DNA of 64,000 nt, taken from positions 62,001-126,000 of the forward strand of contig JAVKEJ010000053.1 of the NCBI GenBank assembly GCA_040221475.1. Direction: 5' to 3'. A program made the translations under genes and the position numbers. Positions 16,080 through 24,577 of this stretch are shown piece after piece; within the stretch, counting starts at the first letter, position 1, and every line of letters begins with the position of its first letter. The notes under the pieces were generated by a model. It did no database searches. It was given only the letters and a program-made list of their open reading frames with translations, and was not told the DNA's origin. Source of the DNA: WLXB01 sp040221475. Lineage in GTDB: Bacteria; Pseudomonadota; Alphaproteobacteria; Rhodospirillales; Rhodospirillaceae.

Positions 16080-17138
16080 ATGACGCCACGTAAACAGCCG
16101 CCACGCATCCTGTTATTGAGCAGGGCTCGCGCACTGGTCTGTGCGCTAATGGTCTTCGCTATATCGATCCAGCTTTCAGCATCCGCCTCTGCCGCCGAGA
16201 TTGAATGGCGTTTTGCGCACTATCTTCAAGAAGAGCACTTTTTTGCAGCGGGCTGGTTGACCGACTGGGTTGAGGAATTGGAGCGCCGCTCCGAAGGCCG
16301 GATCAAGGTTGACGTTCACCCCAACAATTCTCTGCTTCGATTGGCGGCCATTGCCCCAGGGGTGCGCGATGGCGCCGCCGAGATTGGGTTTGGCCCTGCG
16401 CCAGAAAGCCCGGCGCTAGACTTGCTCGAATTGCCGTTCATTGCGGAGTCAGCCGTGCATGGCACCCACATCGCCATGTCGCTTCTAGCGGATCACGATG
16501 ATGTCAAAAAAGACTTGGCAGGTTTGCACGTGGCGGTGCTGCAAACCAACGCCCCCTCGCTGATCCATACCAAAGATAAACCCGTGCGCGTACCGGGAGA
16601 TCTTCAGGGCCTGAAGATGCGCGGCGCGACAGACTACATTCGCGATATTCTGGGCGTACTGGGGTCGGAGCCTGTGGCAGGCTATCTGGCGCCGCAAGTG
16701 TATGGGCTGCTTGAGGCGGGGACCGTCGATGGCACCCTCTGGCCCTATGAGGCGATCCGGATTTTTAATCTGGGTGAGCAAGCCAATCATCACACCGAAA
16801 TGTATTTTTTCGTGTCGGTGCTTGGGCTGTTCATCAACGCTCAGGCGCTCAACGCCTTACCGGACGATCTGCGCGCCATCGTAATGGACATGTCCGGCCC
16901 GGATGTGGCGCGCAGCGCGGCGGTGGAATGGGATCAGGAAGAGCAGCGGGGCCGCGATACAGTCATTGAGCTGGGTAACACCATTCTCACCCCCACGCCT
17001 GAAGAACGCGCGGCCTGGCGCAGTGCGGCACAGCCTCTCATTGATCAACGTTTGACCGCGCTTGGACAGTCCGGCTTCAATGCTTCTCAACGCTATCAGC
17101 ACCTGTTGGAGAGAGCTGCAACCTTGCCGACAGAGTGA
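16080..17138 (+). CDS. TRAP transporter substrate-binding protein (DctP family)
   Basis: A 352-residue periplasmic binding protein of the TRAP family. After a leader ending near residue 39 (ASASAAE), it shows the family pattern RFAHYLQEEHF, WVEELERRSEGRIKVDVHP, and the signature around RVPGDLQGLKMRG with its conserved arginine, then GLLEAGTVDGTLWPYEA. These bind a carboxylate ligand. The membrane genes dctQ and dctM that normally sit beside it are absent: the next gene is convergent and unrelated. It must either use a membrane pair encoded elsewhere or serve as a sensor protein. Length and motifs look intact. Confidence 0.9.
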   Translation: MTPRKQPPRILLLSRARALVCALMVFAISIQLSASASAAEIEWRFAHYLQEEHFFAAGWLTDWVEELERRSEGRIKVDVHPNNSLLRLAAIAPGVRDGAAEIGFGPAPESPALDLLELPFIAESAVHGTHIAMSLLADHDDVKKDLAGLHVAVLQTNAPSLIHTKDKPVRVPGDLQGLKMRGATDYIRDILGVLGSEPVAGYLAPQVYGLLEAGTVDGTLWPYEAIRIFNLGEQANHHTEMYFFVSVLGLFINAQALNALPDDLRAIVMDMSGPDVARSAAVEWDQEEQRGRDTVIELGNTILTPTPEERAAWRSAAQPLIDQRLTALGQSGFNASQRYQHLLERAATLPTE

Positions 17139-17162
17139 GACGCCTGCAACTCTCCCACCACC

Positions 17163-18215
17163 TCAGTCGTTGAGTTCACGCACCAGCCGGAACCCCGTTG
17201 CGCCGTAGCGGGTGTCTAGGTTTTGGCCGCGCACACGGTGGGCTGAGCGCACTGTCCAGGGAAAGCTGAACCAGCTGCCGCCGCGCACCACCACACCCAA
17301 TGCGCACGCGTTGTCGCGCCAGGCCGAGCCATCGGTCGGTGCACCGTCATAGCTTTCGTGGAAACAATCGTCGATCCACTCGCCCGCATTGCCCAGCACC
17401 CCGTGGAGACCAAACGCATTGGGAGCAAAGGCATTCACCGGCGCGGTATAAATAAATCCATCGTCGCAGTTGAACGGCGTGAAGTCATCATAGTTGGCCG
17501 GGCGGGAATGCACCGCCGCCAGGCTTTGATCCGCCACATTGGTGAACTGGCAGCTGTCATCAATATTGTTGCCCCAGGGCCGCGTGGTCGAGGTGCCGGC
17601 GCGGGCGGCATATTCCCATTCGGCCTCGGTCGGCAGACGGTAGGTTTCGCCGGTGCGCTCCGACATCCAGGCCGCAAACGCATTCACTTCGGCGAAATCC
17701 ACACACACCACCGGGTGATCATCGGTTTGTGGAAACCCGGGGTCACGCCAAGATTTGCCCTCTTGCACAACCCAGCCCGCCATTTCGTCGTAATTGTCGC
17801 TGGTGGAATCCCAGGCCCAGCATTTGGGTCCGGTGGGAAAATCTGTGTCTGCGACAAAGCGGGCGTATTCGCCGCGGCTCACTTCGTACTTGCCGATGGC
17901 AAAGGGCTTTTCAAACACGACTTCGCGACGCGGCTGCTCGAATTTTGCAAAATCGAACGGCACCTTCGGTGGCGCAGGGACTTTCTCGCGCGTGCGTTCT
18001 TCCTCGGTCGATCCCATCACAAAAGAACCCGCCGGCACCACCACCATCACGGGGCAGGTGTCGCAATCTTGGATCACGGCGGGCTGTGCGTGTTGGGCCG
18101 CTGCGTCTGGGCTCAGGCCCGAGATGGCACACAGCACCAGAAACGCTGTGCTGAAGACCGTGGTGACTGGGGTGCGGGAAAAGGTGCGAAGCAAAGAACG
18201 AGAGACCGACGGCAT
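17163..18215 (-). CDS. Formylglycine-generating-enzyme-like protein lacking the catalytic cysteines
   Basis: Exported protein of 350 residues with a signal peptide and the FGE-sulfatase / C-type-lectin-like fold: MVVVPAGSFVMGST, KYEVSRGEYARFV, RLPTEAEWEYAARAG, NAGEWIDD and a C-terminal GATGFRLVRE. In true formylglycine-generating enzymes the segment after GGS carries two copper-binding cysteines; here it reads GGSWFSFPWTVRSAHR (about 312-327), with Ser and Val at those places. Oxidation of a sulfatase cysteine is therefore unlikely. No sulfatase gene is nearby. Ergothioneine-synthase-like or purely structural members of this fold are alternatives. It is convergent with the TRAP protein, 24 bases apart. 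Confidence 0.88.
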   Translation of the reverse strand: MPSVSRSLLRTFSRTPVTTVFSTAFLVLCAISGLSPDAAAQHAQPAVIQDCDTCPVMVVVPAGSFVMGSTEEERTREKVPAPPKVPFDFAKFEQPRREVVFEKPFAIGKYEVSRGEYARFVADTDFPTGPKCWAWDSTSDNYDEMAGWVVQEGKSWRDPGFPQTDDHPVVCVDFAEVNAFAAWMSERTGETYRLPTEAEWEYAARAGTSTTRPWGNNIDDSCQFTNVADQSLAAVHSRPANYDDFTPFNCDDGFIYTAPVNAFAPNAFGLHGVLGNAGEWIDDCFHESYDGAPTDGSAWRDNACALGVVVRGGSWFSFPWTVRSAHRVRGQNLDTRYGATGFRLVRELND

Positions 18216-18380
18216 ATTTTTCTTCCTAATCTGGGGCTCTAAGAATGCACGGAATGTATGCCGATCAGCTTAAAGCTTTGCGATTGCCAAAGTCCACCGA
18301 TGTGAGATCGCCCACAACCGTTGCCTTCGGTTGCGCCCCGCCGTTAAGGTCTGTGCCTTAAACCTTACGTCAGCCCGTAA

Positions 18381-18422
18381 ACCAAATGAAAAAAGCCATA
18401 TGAAACGAGCCACATGAAACTA
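18381..18422 (+). repeat. 14-bp triplicated start region with chained ATG codons
   Basis: Three 14-base units, each with an ATG followed by AAA or AAAC, place ATGs at 18386, 18400 and 18414. The first two open five-codon frames (MKKAI, MKRAT), each ending in a TGA that overlaps the next ATG as ATGA. The third ATG opens the SDR gene. The layout could couple translation or simply reflect slippage. Confidence 0.7.
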
Positions 18423-19169
18423 GAAAACAAAATCTGTCTCGTCGTCGGGGCCAGCTCCGGCATGGGGCGACGCACCGCCATGGAAGCGGGCCAGCAGGGC
18501 GCGACCGTGATCCTCGCCGCCCGCCGGGTGAAAGACTGTGACGCTGCCGCGCAAACCATCTGCGATGCCGGGGGCGACGCCATGGGCCTGGAACTGGATG
18601 GTACCGACCGTGAGTCCATTGCCGCCGCCTTTAAAATCATCGACGACACATACGGTCGTTTGGATTGCGCGTTCAATAATCTCGGCAGTGCCTTTGGGGA
18701 TTCTCCGTTGCATAAAACGCCGGTAGACCGGTGGACCGATACCCTCGCCGTTAATCTCACGTCCGTATTCAACCTGATGCAGTTTGAAATACCGCTGATG
18801 CAAAAAAGCGGCGGCGGCGCCATCGTCAACAACAGTTCCACCGGCGGCATGCGCGGGGTGAAAAACATGGCCGATTATGCGGCGGCCAAATGGGGTCTGG
18901 TGGGCCTGACCAAATCCGCTGCGCTGGACTACGGCGACGACAACATCCGCGTCAACGTCATCGCGCCGGGCATCATCACCACCGAAAAGGCCGAGAAAAT
19001 TCAGGCCAACATGCCCGAATTGTTTGACACCCTGCGCAATCAAATTCCCGGCAAACGCTTTGGCGAGATGCAAGACATCGCCAATGTGGTGACTTGGCTG
19101 ATGAGCGACGACGCCCGCTACGTCAGCGGCGCGGTGCTGCCCGTGGATGCAGGCAAAACGGCAGGGTAG
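18414..19169 (+). CDS. Short-chain dehydrogenase/reductase (classical SDR)
   Basis: Cytoplasmic classical SDR of 251 residues. It has the nucleotide loop GASSGMG (about 11-17), the NNLG segment, catalytic Ser in IVNNSSTGG, and the Tyr/Lys pair in DYAAAKWG (Y-x3-K), then NVIAPGIITT and the C-terminal YVSGAVLPVDAG. AARR after strand 2 suggests NADP(H), though NAD(H) is possible. It probably interconverts an alcohol and a ketone. It stands alone between a divergent FGE-like gene and the amine oxidase 359 bases downstream. The start ATG is the third of three tandemly repeated ATGs. Confidence 0.93.
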   Translation: MKLENKICLVVGASSGMGRRTAMEAGQQGATVILAARRVKDCDAAAQTICDAGGDAMGLELDGTDRESIAAAFKIIDDTYGRLDCAFNNLGSAFGDSPLHKTPVDRWTDTLAVNLTSVFNLMQFEIPLMQKSGGGAIVNNSSTGGMRGVKNMADYAAAKWGLVGLTKSAALDYGDDNIRVNVIAPGIITTEKAEKIQANMPELFDTLRNQIPGKRFGEMQDIANVVTWLMSDDARYVSGAVLPVDAGKTAG

Positions 19170-19528
19170 AGGTGACTCGTAAATAACCACCTCCGTCGCA
19201 CTCGGGTTTACCCCGCGTGCCCAGGGTTTCAAGCAGGTTGAGTGTTTAGCGCCAGAGCTCCTTAAGTCATTGATCTAAATACCTTTTTTCACTCACGAAA
19301 CTTCATGACCTAAACACGAAACACTGTTGTGCATGGGCTCGTTTCAAAGTGTGCTAACCCTTTGAAATTATTAGATTCAGAGGTTCGTGCATGGGCTCGT
19401 TCCAAGGTGGCTGCCCCTTTGCTTTTTTTGCCCCCCTCCAATCACGCCTGTGATTGCCAGTGAGGGCTCCTGTCTCCTAGACTTCACACCGGCCCCTTAA
19501 CGCGTGCGTTCTCAGGAACTGACTTCAC
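19170..19528. other. 359-base intergenic region with a repeated 23-mer
   Basis: I see no convincing gene here. The stretch is AT-richer than its neighbours and presumably holds the promoter of the amine oxidase gene at 19529. It contains the two near-identical 23-mers listed separately. Confidence 0.6.
19329..19409 (+). repeat. Two 23-bp direct repeats 58 bases apart
   Basis: GTGCATGGGCTCGTT followed by (T/C)CAA(A/G)GTG occurs at 19329-19351 and 19387-19409; only about two to three bases differ. Both lie upstream of the amine oxidase gene and could be operator copies or a duplication. Confidence 0.6.
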
Positions 19529-20998
19529 ATGACCTCTCTTTTCAGAAGCCCTCTCTCCTCCGCCTTATCCCGACGCTCTGCGCTCCAGGGCGCTGCTGTG
19601 ACGGGTCTGGCCACAGGTCTGGCGGCGGCGGCTTTGCCCTCGCGGGCGCGCGGGGCGACTGAAGTTGACGTGCTGGTGGTCGGTGCGGGGCTGTCCGGTC
19701 TGTTTGCCGCGACCCTGCTTGAAGAGGCGGGGGTGTCTGTGGCCGTGGTCGAGGGCCGCGACCGCGTCGGCGGGCGCGTCTATACGCTGTATGATATTCC
19801 CGGCAAACCGGAAGCGGGCGGCGAGGTGTTCGGCGCGTATTATGCCCGCTGTCTGGATATGGCGACCCGGTTGGACTTGACCCTGCAAGCGCCGCGGCCC
19901 CGCTCTCAGGCGGGCGACGATCAGTTGATGATGAACATTCGCGGGCAAAACATCATGATCCCCGACTGGGCTGAGCATCCCCTGAACCCCCATCCAGACG
20001 ACCTCAAAAACAAAACCCCCTGGCAGGTGTTTTTCGGCGAACTGCCCAAAGACAATCCCATGCAAAACCTCGACGACTGGACCGATTCCGACTTCGCGGC
20101 GTTTGATATCCGTTTTGCCGATCACCTCAAAGCCAAGGGCTTCAACGAGGAGGCCATTCGTCTGCAAGAGGTCAACAGCGCCTATGGCAACACGGTCTAT
20201 GACGTCTCCATGCTGCATATCTTTCATTACTTTGTGTGGATGCAGTTGCAAGCCTCGGGCGGCATCCGCACCCAAATTGCCGGTGGCAATGAACGTCTGC
20301 CGGCGGGTATGGCCGGGGCGTTGAAGTCAGACGTGCGGTTGAACAAGCCGGTCAGTGCCCTGGTGTCCGATGCCACCGGGGCCGAGGTCATCTTTGCGGA
20401 TGGGAGCAAACTGCGCGCCCGCAAGGTGATCTGCACCTTGCCGTTCAGCCTGTTGCAGGAAATCCGCATCGAGCCCGCCTTGCAGGGCCGTCAGCGCGAG
20501 GCGGTTCAGACTTTGCCCTATTACAAGACCTTCCAAATTCACTACGCCATCGAACGTGAGTTCTGGAAAGACGATGGCCTGCCGCCCTCCATGTGGACGG
20601 ACTCCGCCTTTGACCGCCTCAATCTGCTGCCGGAAGAGGACAGCGATGCCCCGGCCTGCTATCTGGCTTATGTCAACGGACGTCAGGCGGCACGCCTGGA
20701 CCGCCTCGGCCTTGAGGGGGCCGAGCGTCTGGTGCGCTCGGAAATCGAGCGCCTGCGCCCGGCCTCCAAGGGGGCGCTCAGGCCGTTACGCGTGCACTCC
20801 AATCAGCGGGATCCGTTTATCGGTGGCTCCTATGCCTACTGGCAGCCGGGTCAGCCCCTGACCCTGCCAGACCCCATGGGCCAGCCGCACGGCCATATTC
20901 ATTTTGCCGGCGAGCATCTGGCCCGGGTCAACCGGGGCATGGAAGGGGCCATGGAATCCGGCGAACGGGCCGCCTTCGAGGTGTTGGATTCCCTGTAA
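19529..20998 (+). CDS. Tat-exported flavin amine oxidase (copy 1)
   Basis: Flavin-dependent amine oxidase of 489 residues, related to monoamine and L-amino-acid oxidases. A Tat leader (SRRSALQG, twin Arg at 15-16, then a hydrophobic stretch and SRARG) is followed by the FAD loop GAGLSG (52-57) and VVEGRDRVGGR. The C-terminal FAD motif is FAGEHLARVNRGMEGAM, with ESGERAAFEVLD at the end. It would act, folded and FAD-loaded, in the periplasm, releasing aldehyde, ammonia or amine, and peroxide. It is the most divergent of four such genes here (others at 47539, 60348 and 61811). The amine substrate is unknown. Confidence 0.9.
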   Translation: MTSLFRSPLSSALSRRSALQGAAVTGLATGLAAAALPSRARGATEVDVLVVGAGLSGLFAATLLEEAGVSVAVVEGRDRVGGRVYTLYDIPGKPEAGGEVFGAYYARCLDMATRLDLTLQAPRPRSQAGDDQLMMNIRGQNIMIPDWAEHPLNPHPDDLKNKTPWQVFFGELPKDNPMQNLDDWTDSDFAAFDIRFADHLKAKGFNEEAIRLQEVNSAYGNTVYDVSMLHIFHYFVWMQLQASGGIRTQIAGGNERLPAGMAGALKSDVRLNKPVSALVSDATGAEVIFADGSKLRARKVICTLPFSLLQEIRIEPALQGRQREAVQTLPYYKTFQIHYAIEREFWKDDGLPPSMWTDSAFDRLNLLPEEDSDAPACYLAYVNGRQAARLDRLGLEGAERLVRSEIERLRPASKGALRPLRVHSNQRDPFIGGSYAYWQPGQPLTLPDPMGQPHGHIHFAGEHLARVNRGMEGAMESGERAAFEVLDSL

Positions 20999-21069
20999 AA
21001 GGGACCTATATCGCCAAATATCGCCGTCAGAGTCTGGGCCAAGGCTCACGTTCTGATATATATCTGGTA

Positions 21070-21075
21070 TATAAT
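21070..21075 (+). promoter_or_regulatory. Possible -10 element
   Basis: TATAAT lies 65 bases before the GTG at 21140. If it is a -10 box, the nearby ATG at 21074 cannot be the start of the molybdenum-hydroxylase gene. No clear -35 was found. Confidence 0.3.
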
Positions 21076-21128
21076 GGGGCAACCCAAAGTTTTTGGGGCC
21101 TCTTTGTTGAGAGATGCCCACCATCGAC

Positions 21129-21133
21129 AGGAG
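21129..21133 (+). promoter_or_regulatory. Ribosome binding site favouring the GTG start at 21140
   Basis: AGGAG lies 6 bases before GTG 21140. Neither the upstream ATG (21074) nor the next ATG (21188) has as good a site. Confidence 0.5.
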
Positions 21134-21139
21134 ACTCAG

Positions 21140-23431
21140 GTGAACACACAGGTCACGCCAGACAGCCTCGCATTTGGAACCCCGGATATGAGCACTGACA
21201 TGAACACAGGCACGAGTCCCTCTGCCTCCCGGCGCTCAGTCCTCAAAATGACCGGCGCTGCCAGCGGTGGCCTGGTGATTGGGTTCGCCCTCAAGCCAGA
21301 CACCAAAGGCGTATTCGGCTCTGCTCATGCTGCGACAGGTAACGCTGCAACAGGTGAGACGGCGTTTGCCCCGAATGCCTTCCTGGAAGTAAACCCCAAT
21401 GGCCGGATTCTGATTTACTCTAAATCGCCTGAAATTGGCCAGGGCATCAAGACGGCTTTCCCGATGATTATCGCCGAAGAATTAGATGCCGCCTGGGATG
21501 ACGTCGATGTCGGCCAAGCGCCCATCAATCCCGAAGTTTATGGCCGTCAGAGCGCGGGTGGGTCTTTCTCTATCAAAGGCTCTTATGATCAACTGCGCGC
21601 TGCCGGGGCGACCGCCCGTGCCATGCTGGTATCCGCCGCCGCGCAAAACTGGGACGTCGAGGCTGCTGCCTGTAAAACCGCCGACAGCCATGTGATTCAT
21701 CCGGATGGCGAAACCCGTGTGCACTATTCAGAATTGGCCGCGCTGGCCTCTGAAATGCCCGTGCCGGACGCTGAAAGCCTGACTCTCAAAGACCGCAAAG
21801 ACTTCAGCCTCATGGGCACCTGGGTCGGCGGTGTTGAAAACGACAAGGTTGTCTCGGGTCAGCCGCTGTTCGGCAGCGATCAGGTGGTGCCGGATATGGT
21901 GTACGCCACGTACACCAAATGTCCGGCGTTTGGCGGCACCGTCGCCTCGGCCAATCTGGATGAAATTCGCGCCATGGACGGCGTGCTTGATGCCTTCGTG
22001 CTGGACGGCACCGGCGTGGATGTCGAGGTTATGCCCGGTGTGGCCATTATCGCCACCTCCACCTGGGCGGGGCTGAAAGCCAAAGGCGCTTTGGATGTGC
22101 AGTGGGATGAAACCAACGCGGCCAAAGACAGCTGGTCGGCTTCCTTAAAACAGGCGAAAACCCTCGCTGGCACCAAGGGCGCCAACGAAATCATCACCAA
22201 GGGCGATGTCGATGGCGCGATGAAAAATGCCGCCGCCACGGTCGAAGCCTTTTACAGCTATCCGTTCCTCGCGCATGCGCCCATGGAGCCGCAAACCACA
22301 ACAGCTTGGCATCGTGGCGATGAAGTTGAAGTCTGGGCGCCGACTCAGACCCCAGAGCGGGCCTTAAGCACGGTTGCTGAGGTTTTCAATCTGCCCCCTG
22401 AAAAAGTCACCATCCATCAAATTCGCGCAGGCGGCGGATTTGGTCGTCGGATTTATAATGATGTTGTGGCCGAGGCCGTGGCCATTTCGCAAAAAGTCGG
22501 GGCGCCTGTGAAGTTGCAGTGGACCCGTGAAGATGACACCCGCCACGATTTCTATCGCGCTGGGGGATTCCACCATATTTCCGGGTCAGTCGATGCCGAT
22601 GGCAAAATTTCGTCGATCCGCGACCATATGGTCAGCTTTACCACCACTGGCGAGCGTGCCGTCACCGGTGGTGGTTTGCGCGACGATGAATTTCCGGTGC
22701 CGCTGATCGAAAACGCTGAGCTGAGCCAGACACTATTGCCATGGAAAACACCCTGCGGGGCCTGGCGGGCACCGGGCTCTAATGTGTTTGGCTTTGTCTA
22801 CCAGTCGTTTCTGAATGAACTCGCCGTCGCTGCAAACCGCGATCATGTAGAGTTTTTGCTGGATATGTTGGGTGAACCCCGTTGGCTTGATCCTGGCAAT
22901 ACACGGACTCTCGATACAGGGCGGACCGCCGATGTGATCAAGCTCGCCGCTGAAAAAGCGGGCTGGGGAAAACCATTGCCAGCGGGTCATCATTTGGGTC
23001 TCGGGTTTTATTTCAGCCATGCCGGACATTTTGCTGAGGTGGCCGAGGTCAGTGTTGATGCCTCAAATTCCGTTAGGATTCATAAAGTAACAGTGGCTGG
23101 TGATGTCGGCCCGATTGTGAATATGAGTGGGGCCCAGGCCCAGTGTGAAGGCTCGGTGATTGATGGCATCAGCGCCATGATGGGCCAGCAGTTGGCGATC
23201 GAAAACGGTCGCGTTCGCGAGGGTAACTTTGATGCCTACCCTATTCTCAAAATGGCTGATGCCCCTGAGGTCGAGGTTCACTTTATTCAGTCGGAACATG
23301 CCCCAAGTGGTCTGGGTGAGCCTGCGTTGCCGCCACTGGCCCCTGCGGTTTGCAACGCCATTTTTGCGGCGACCGGCAAGCGCATCCGGACCTTACCCCT
23401 GAGTGACGAAGGGTTCTCTGTCTCAGCTTAA
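21140..23431 (+). CDS. Molybdenum hydroxylase large subunit (isoquinoline 1-oxidoreductase beta-like)
   Basis: Molybdopterin-binding subunit of the xanthine-oxidase family, IorB/aldehyde-oxidase-like, 763 residues from the GTG at 21140. A Tat leader (SRRSVLK, twin Arg near 31-32) shows export as a folded protein. Further on are IYSKSPEIGQGIKTAFPMI, AHAPMEPQTTTAW, RAGGGFGRR and, near the C-terminus, GLGEPALPP with the presumed catalytic Glu about 727. Such enzymes hydroxylate N-heteroaromatics or oxidise aldehydes. The usual partner, a 2Fe-2S subunit of about 150 residues, is not adjacent. The downstream IclR gene overlaps its stop by one base. The substrate is not defined by the sequence. Confidence 0.88.
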   Translation: MNTQVTPDSLAFGTPDMSTDMNTGTSPSASRRSVLKMTGAASGGLVIGFALKPDTKGVFGSAHAATGNAATGETAFAPNAFLEVNPNGRILIYSKSPEIGQGIKTAFPMIIAEELDAAWDDVDVGQAPINPEVYGRQSAGGSFSIKGSYDQLRAAGATARAMLVSAAAQNWDVEAAACKTADSHVIHPDGETRVHYSELAALASEMPVPDAESLTLKDRKDFSLMGTWVGGVENDKVVSGQPLFGSDQVVPDMVYATYTKCPAFGGTVASANLDEIRAMDGVLDAFVLDGTGVDVEVMPGVAIIATSTWAGLKAKGALDVQWDETNAAKDSWSASLKQAKTLAGTKGANEIITKGDVDGAMKNAAATVEAFYSYPFLAHAPMEPQTTTAWHRGDEVEVWAPTQTPERALSTVAEVFNLPPEKVTIHQIRAGGGFGRRIYNDVVAEAVAISQKVGAPVKLQWTREDDTRHDFYRAGGFHHISGSVDADGKISSIRDHMVSFTTTGERAVTGGGLRDDEFPVPLIENAELSQTLLPWKTPCGAWRAPGSNVFGFVYQSFLNELAVAANRDHVEFLLDMLGEPRWLDPGNTRTLDTGRTADVIKLAAEKAGWGKPLPAGHHLGLGFYFSHAGHFAEVAEVSVDASNSVRIHKVTVAGDVGPIVNMSGAQAQCEGSVIDGISAMMGQQLAIENGRVREGNFDAYPILKMADAPEVEVHFIQSEHAPSGLGEPALPPLAPAVCNAIFAATGKRIRTLPLSDEGFSVSA

Positions 23432-24216
23432 TGCCAGACACACACGACCGGACTGAGGACTCTGCTGGCGGCACCAAGACCCTCCAGACGGTGACGCGGG
23501 CGATGGCCATTCTCGAGCTGATCAGCCGGGAGGGTCCGCTCAACGTGACGACGATCTCAAAAGCCATCGGTATTTCCCGCTCGGCTTGCTTGCGCATTTT
23601 AAAAACGCTGATGGCCAGTGGTCATGTGGCCAAGCCTTCCGGTGGCCGCACCTATTTTCTGACCGAGCGTATTCTCACGCTGTCGTCGGGCTATACGCGC
23701 AATAATATCCTCGCCAATGTGGCCGAGCCGATTATCAGGGCGGCGGCCGAGCAGGTGCTCTGGCCCTTGGTGCTCACGGTTCCCGCAGGCTCAGAAATTT
23801 TGGTGCTGGTGACCACGGAGCCGGAGAGCCCGCTGGCCTTGCAACGCATGACCGCCGGCTATCGCATCGCCCTGACCGACACCGCCTCGGCGCGCATCGT
23901 TTTGGCAAAGTCCCATGATGAAGTGTGCCAGGAATACCTAAACACGGTCAGATCTTCGGAGATCATGGCCCCTGTCGCGGGCGCATTTGCTGAGGACGTC
24001 AAGCGTGCGCAGAAAGACGGCTTTGCCTTTCATCAAGTGCCCGGCTCGCGTGAGAAATCACTGGCGGTGGCCATCAGCAGTGAAGGTGCAGCGGTCGCAG
24101 GACTAACAGCGCGATTTATTGCCTCGGCGCTGTCGGACACCCAGGCCAAGGCCGAGCTCCTGCCGGTGCTGCAAGATACGGCAGGTCTCATCAGCAAAGC
24201 CCTTGCAGCACATTGA
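23431..24216 (+). CDS. IclR-type transcriptional regulator
   Basis: A 261-residue IclR-family regulator: winged helix-turn-helix at about residues 15-80 (RAMAILELISREGP, ISKAIGISRSACLRILKTL) and a C-terminal effector-binding GAF-like domain (HQVPGSREKSLAVAIS). Its ATG shares one base with the stop of the molybdenum hydroxylase gene (TAATG), so the two are translationally coupled. IclR proteins often control aromatic or small-acid catabolism, and this one most likely regulates the hydroxylase. The effector is unknown. Confidence 0.92.
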   Translation: MPDTHDRTEDSAGGTKTLQTVTRAMAILELISREGPLNVTTISKAIGISRSACLRILKTLMASGHVAKPSGGRTYFLTERILTLSSGYTRNNILANVAEPIIRAAAEQVLWPLVLTVPAGSEILVLVTTEPESPLALQRMTAGYRIALTDTASARIVLAKSHDEVCQEYLNTVRSSEIMAPVAGAFAEDVKRAQKDGFAFHQVPGSREKSLAVAISSEGAAVAGLTARFIASALSDTQAKAELLPVLQDTAGLISKALAAH

Positions 24217-24226
24217 CTCGGGCCGA

Positions 24227-24568
24227 TTAGATATCGTCGCCTGGCTCGTCTTCCGGAATGGCTTTCTCGGCCCGCTCCGCTTGTTGCAGCAGCAGATAAA
24301 ACACGCGGTCGCTAATGTCCTGCCGCAAAACTTCCCGCTGGTTTGCGGCTTCTTCATCAGGAGAGTAGGTGTGAACCTCTTCTTGTTTCAGGACACCTTT
24401 CGCCTCCAGCAGACGTTCAACCGCATCCAGGCGTTGCCGCGTGACCAGCAGTTCGTTCAAGAGGGAGACATTCATCGACAACAGAATATCGTTCGCCTCG
24501 TCCTCGAACATCATCGGACGTGGACCTTTAGCGACGCGCGGTAGCCGCACTTTTTCGTCTGTGCTCAT
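24227..24568 (-). CDS. Small methyltransferase-partner protein (copy B), unknown function
   Basis: A 113-residue acidic, helix-rich soluble protein that I do not recognise. It lies 9 bases downstream of the methyltransferase at 24578 on the same strand, with a TAGGA ribosome site. It resembles the 121-residue protein at 7047-7412, also beside a methyltransferase of this subfamily, though there the small gene comes first. Matching blocks are RQRLDAVERLL / RDRAIILERVL and YSPDEEAANQ / YEPTPEDNAA. There is no signal peptide and no obvious catalytic motif. A subunit, inhibitor or folding partner of the methyltransferase is the likely role, inferred from the repeated linkage. Confidence 0.8.
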   Translation of the reverse strand: MSTDEKVRLPRVAKGPRPMMFEDEANDILLSMNVSLLNELLVTRQRLDAVERLLEAKGVLKQEEVHTYSPDEEAANQREVLRQDISDRVFYLLLQQAERAEKAIPEDEPGDDI

Positions 24569-24577
24569 GATTCGGTC

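Noticed and set aside
17358..18242. A 294-codon plus-strand frame inside the FGE-like gene
   Set aside because: Antisense shadow; low-complexity His/Arg/Gly translation, while the minus strand carries the complete FGE-like motif series.
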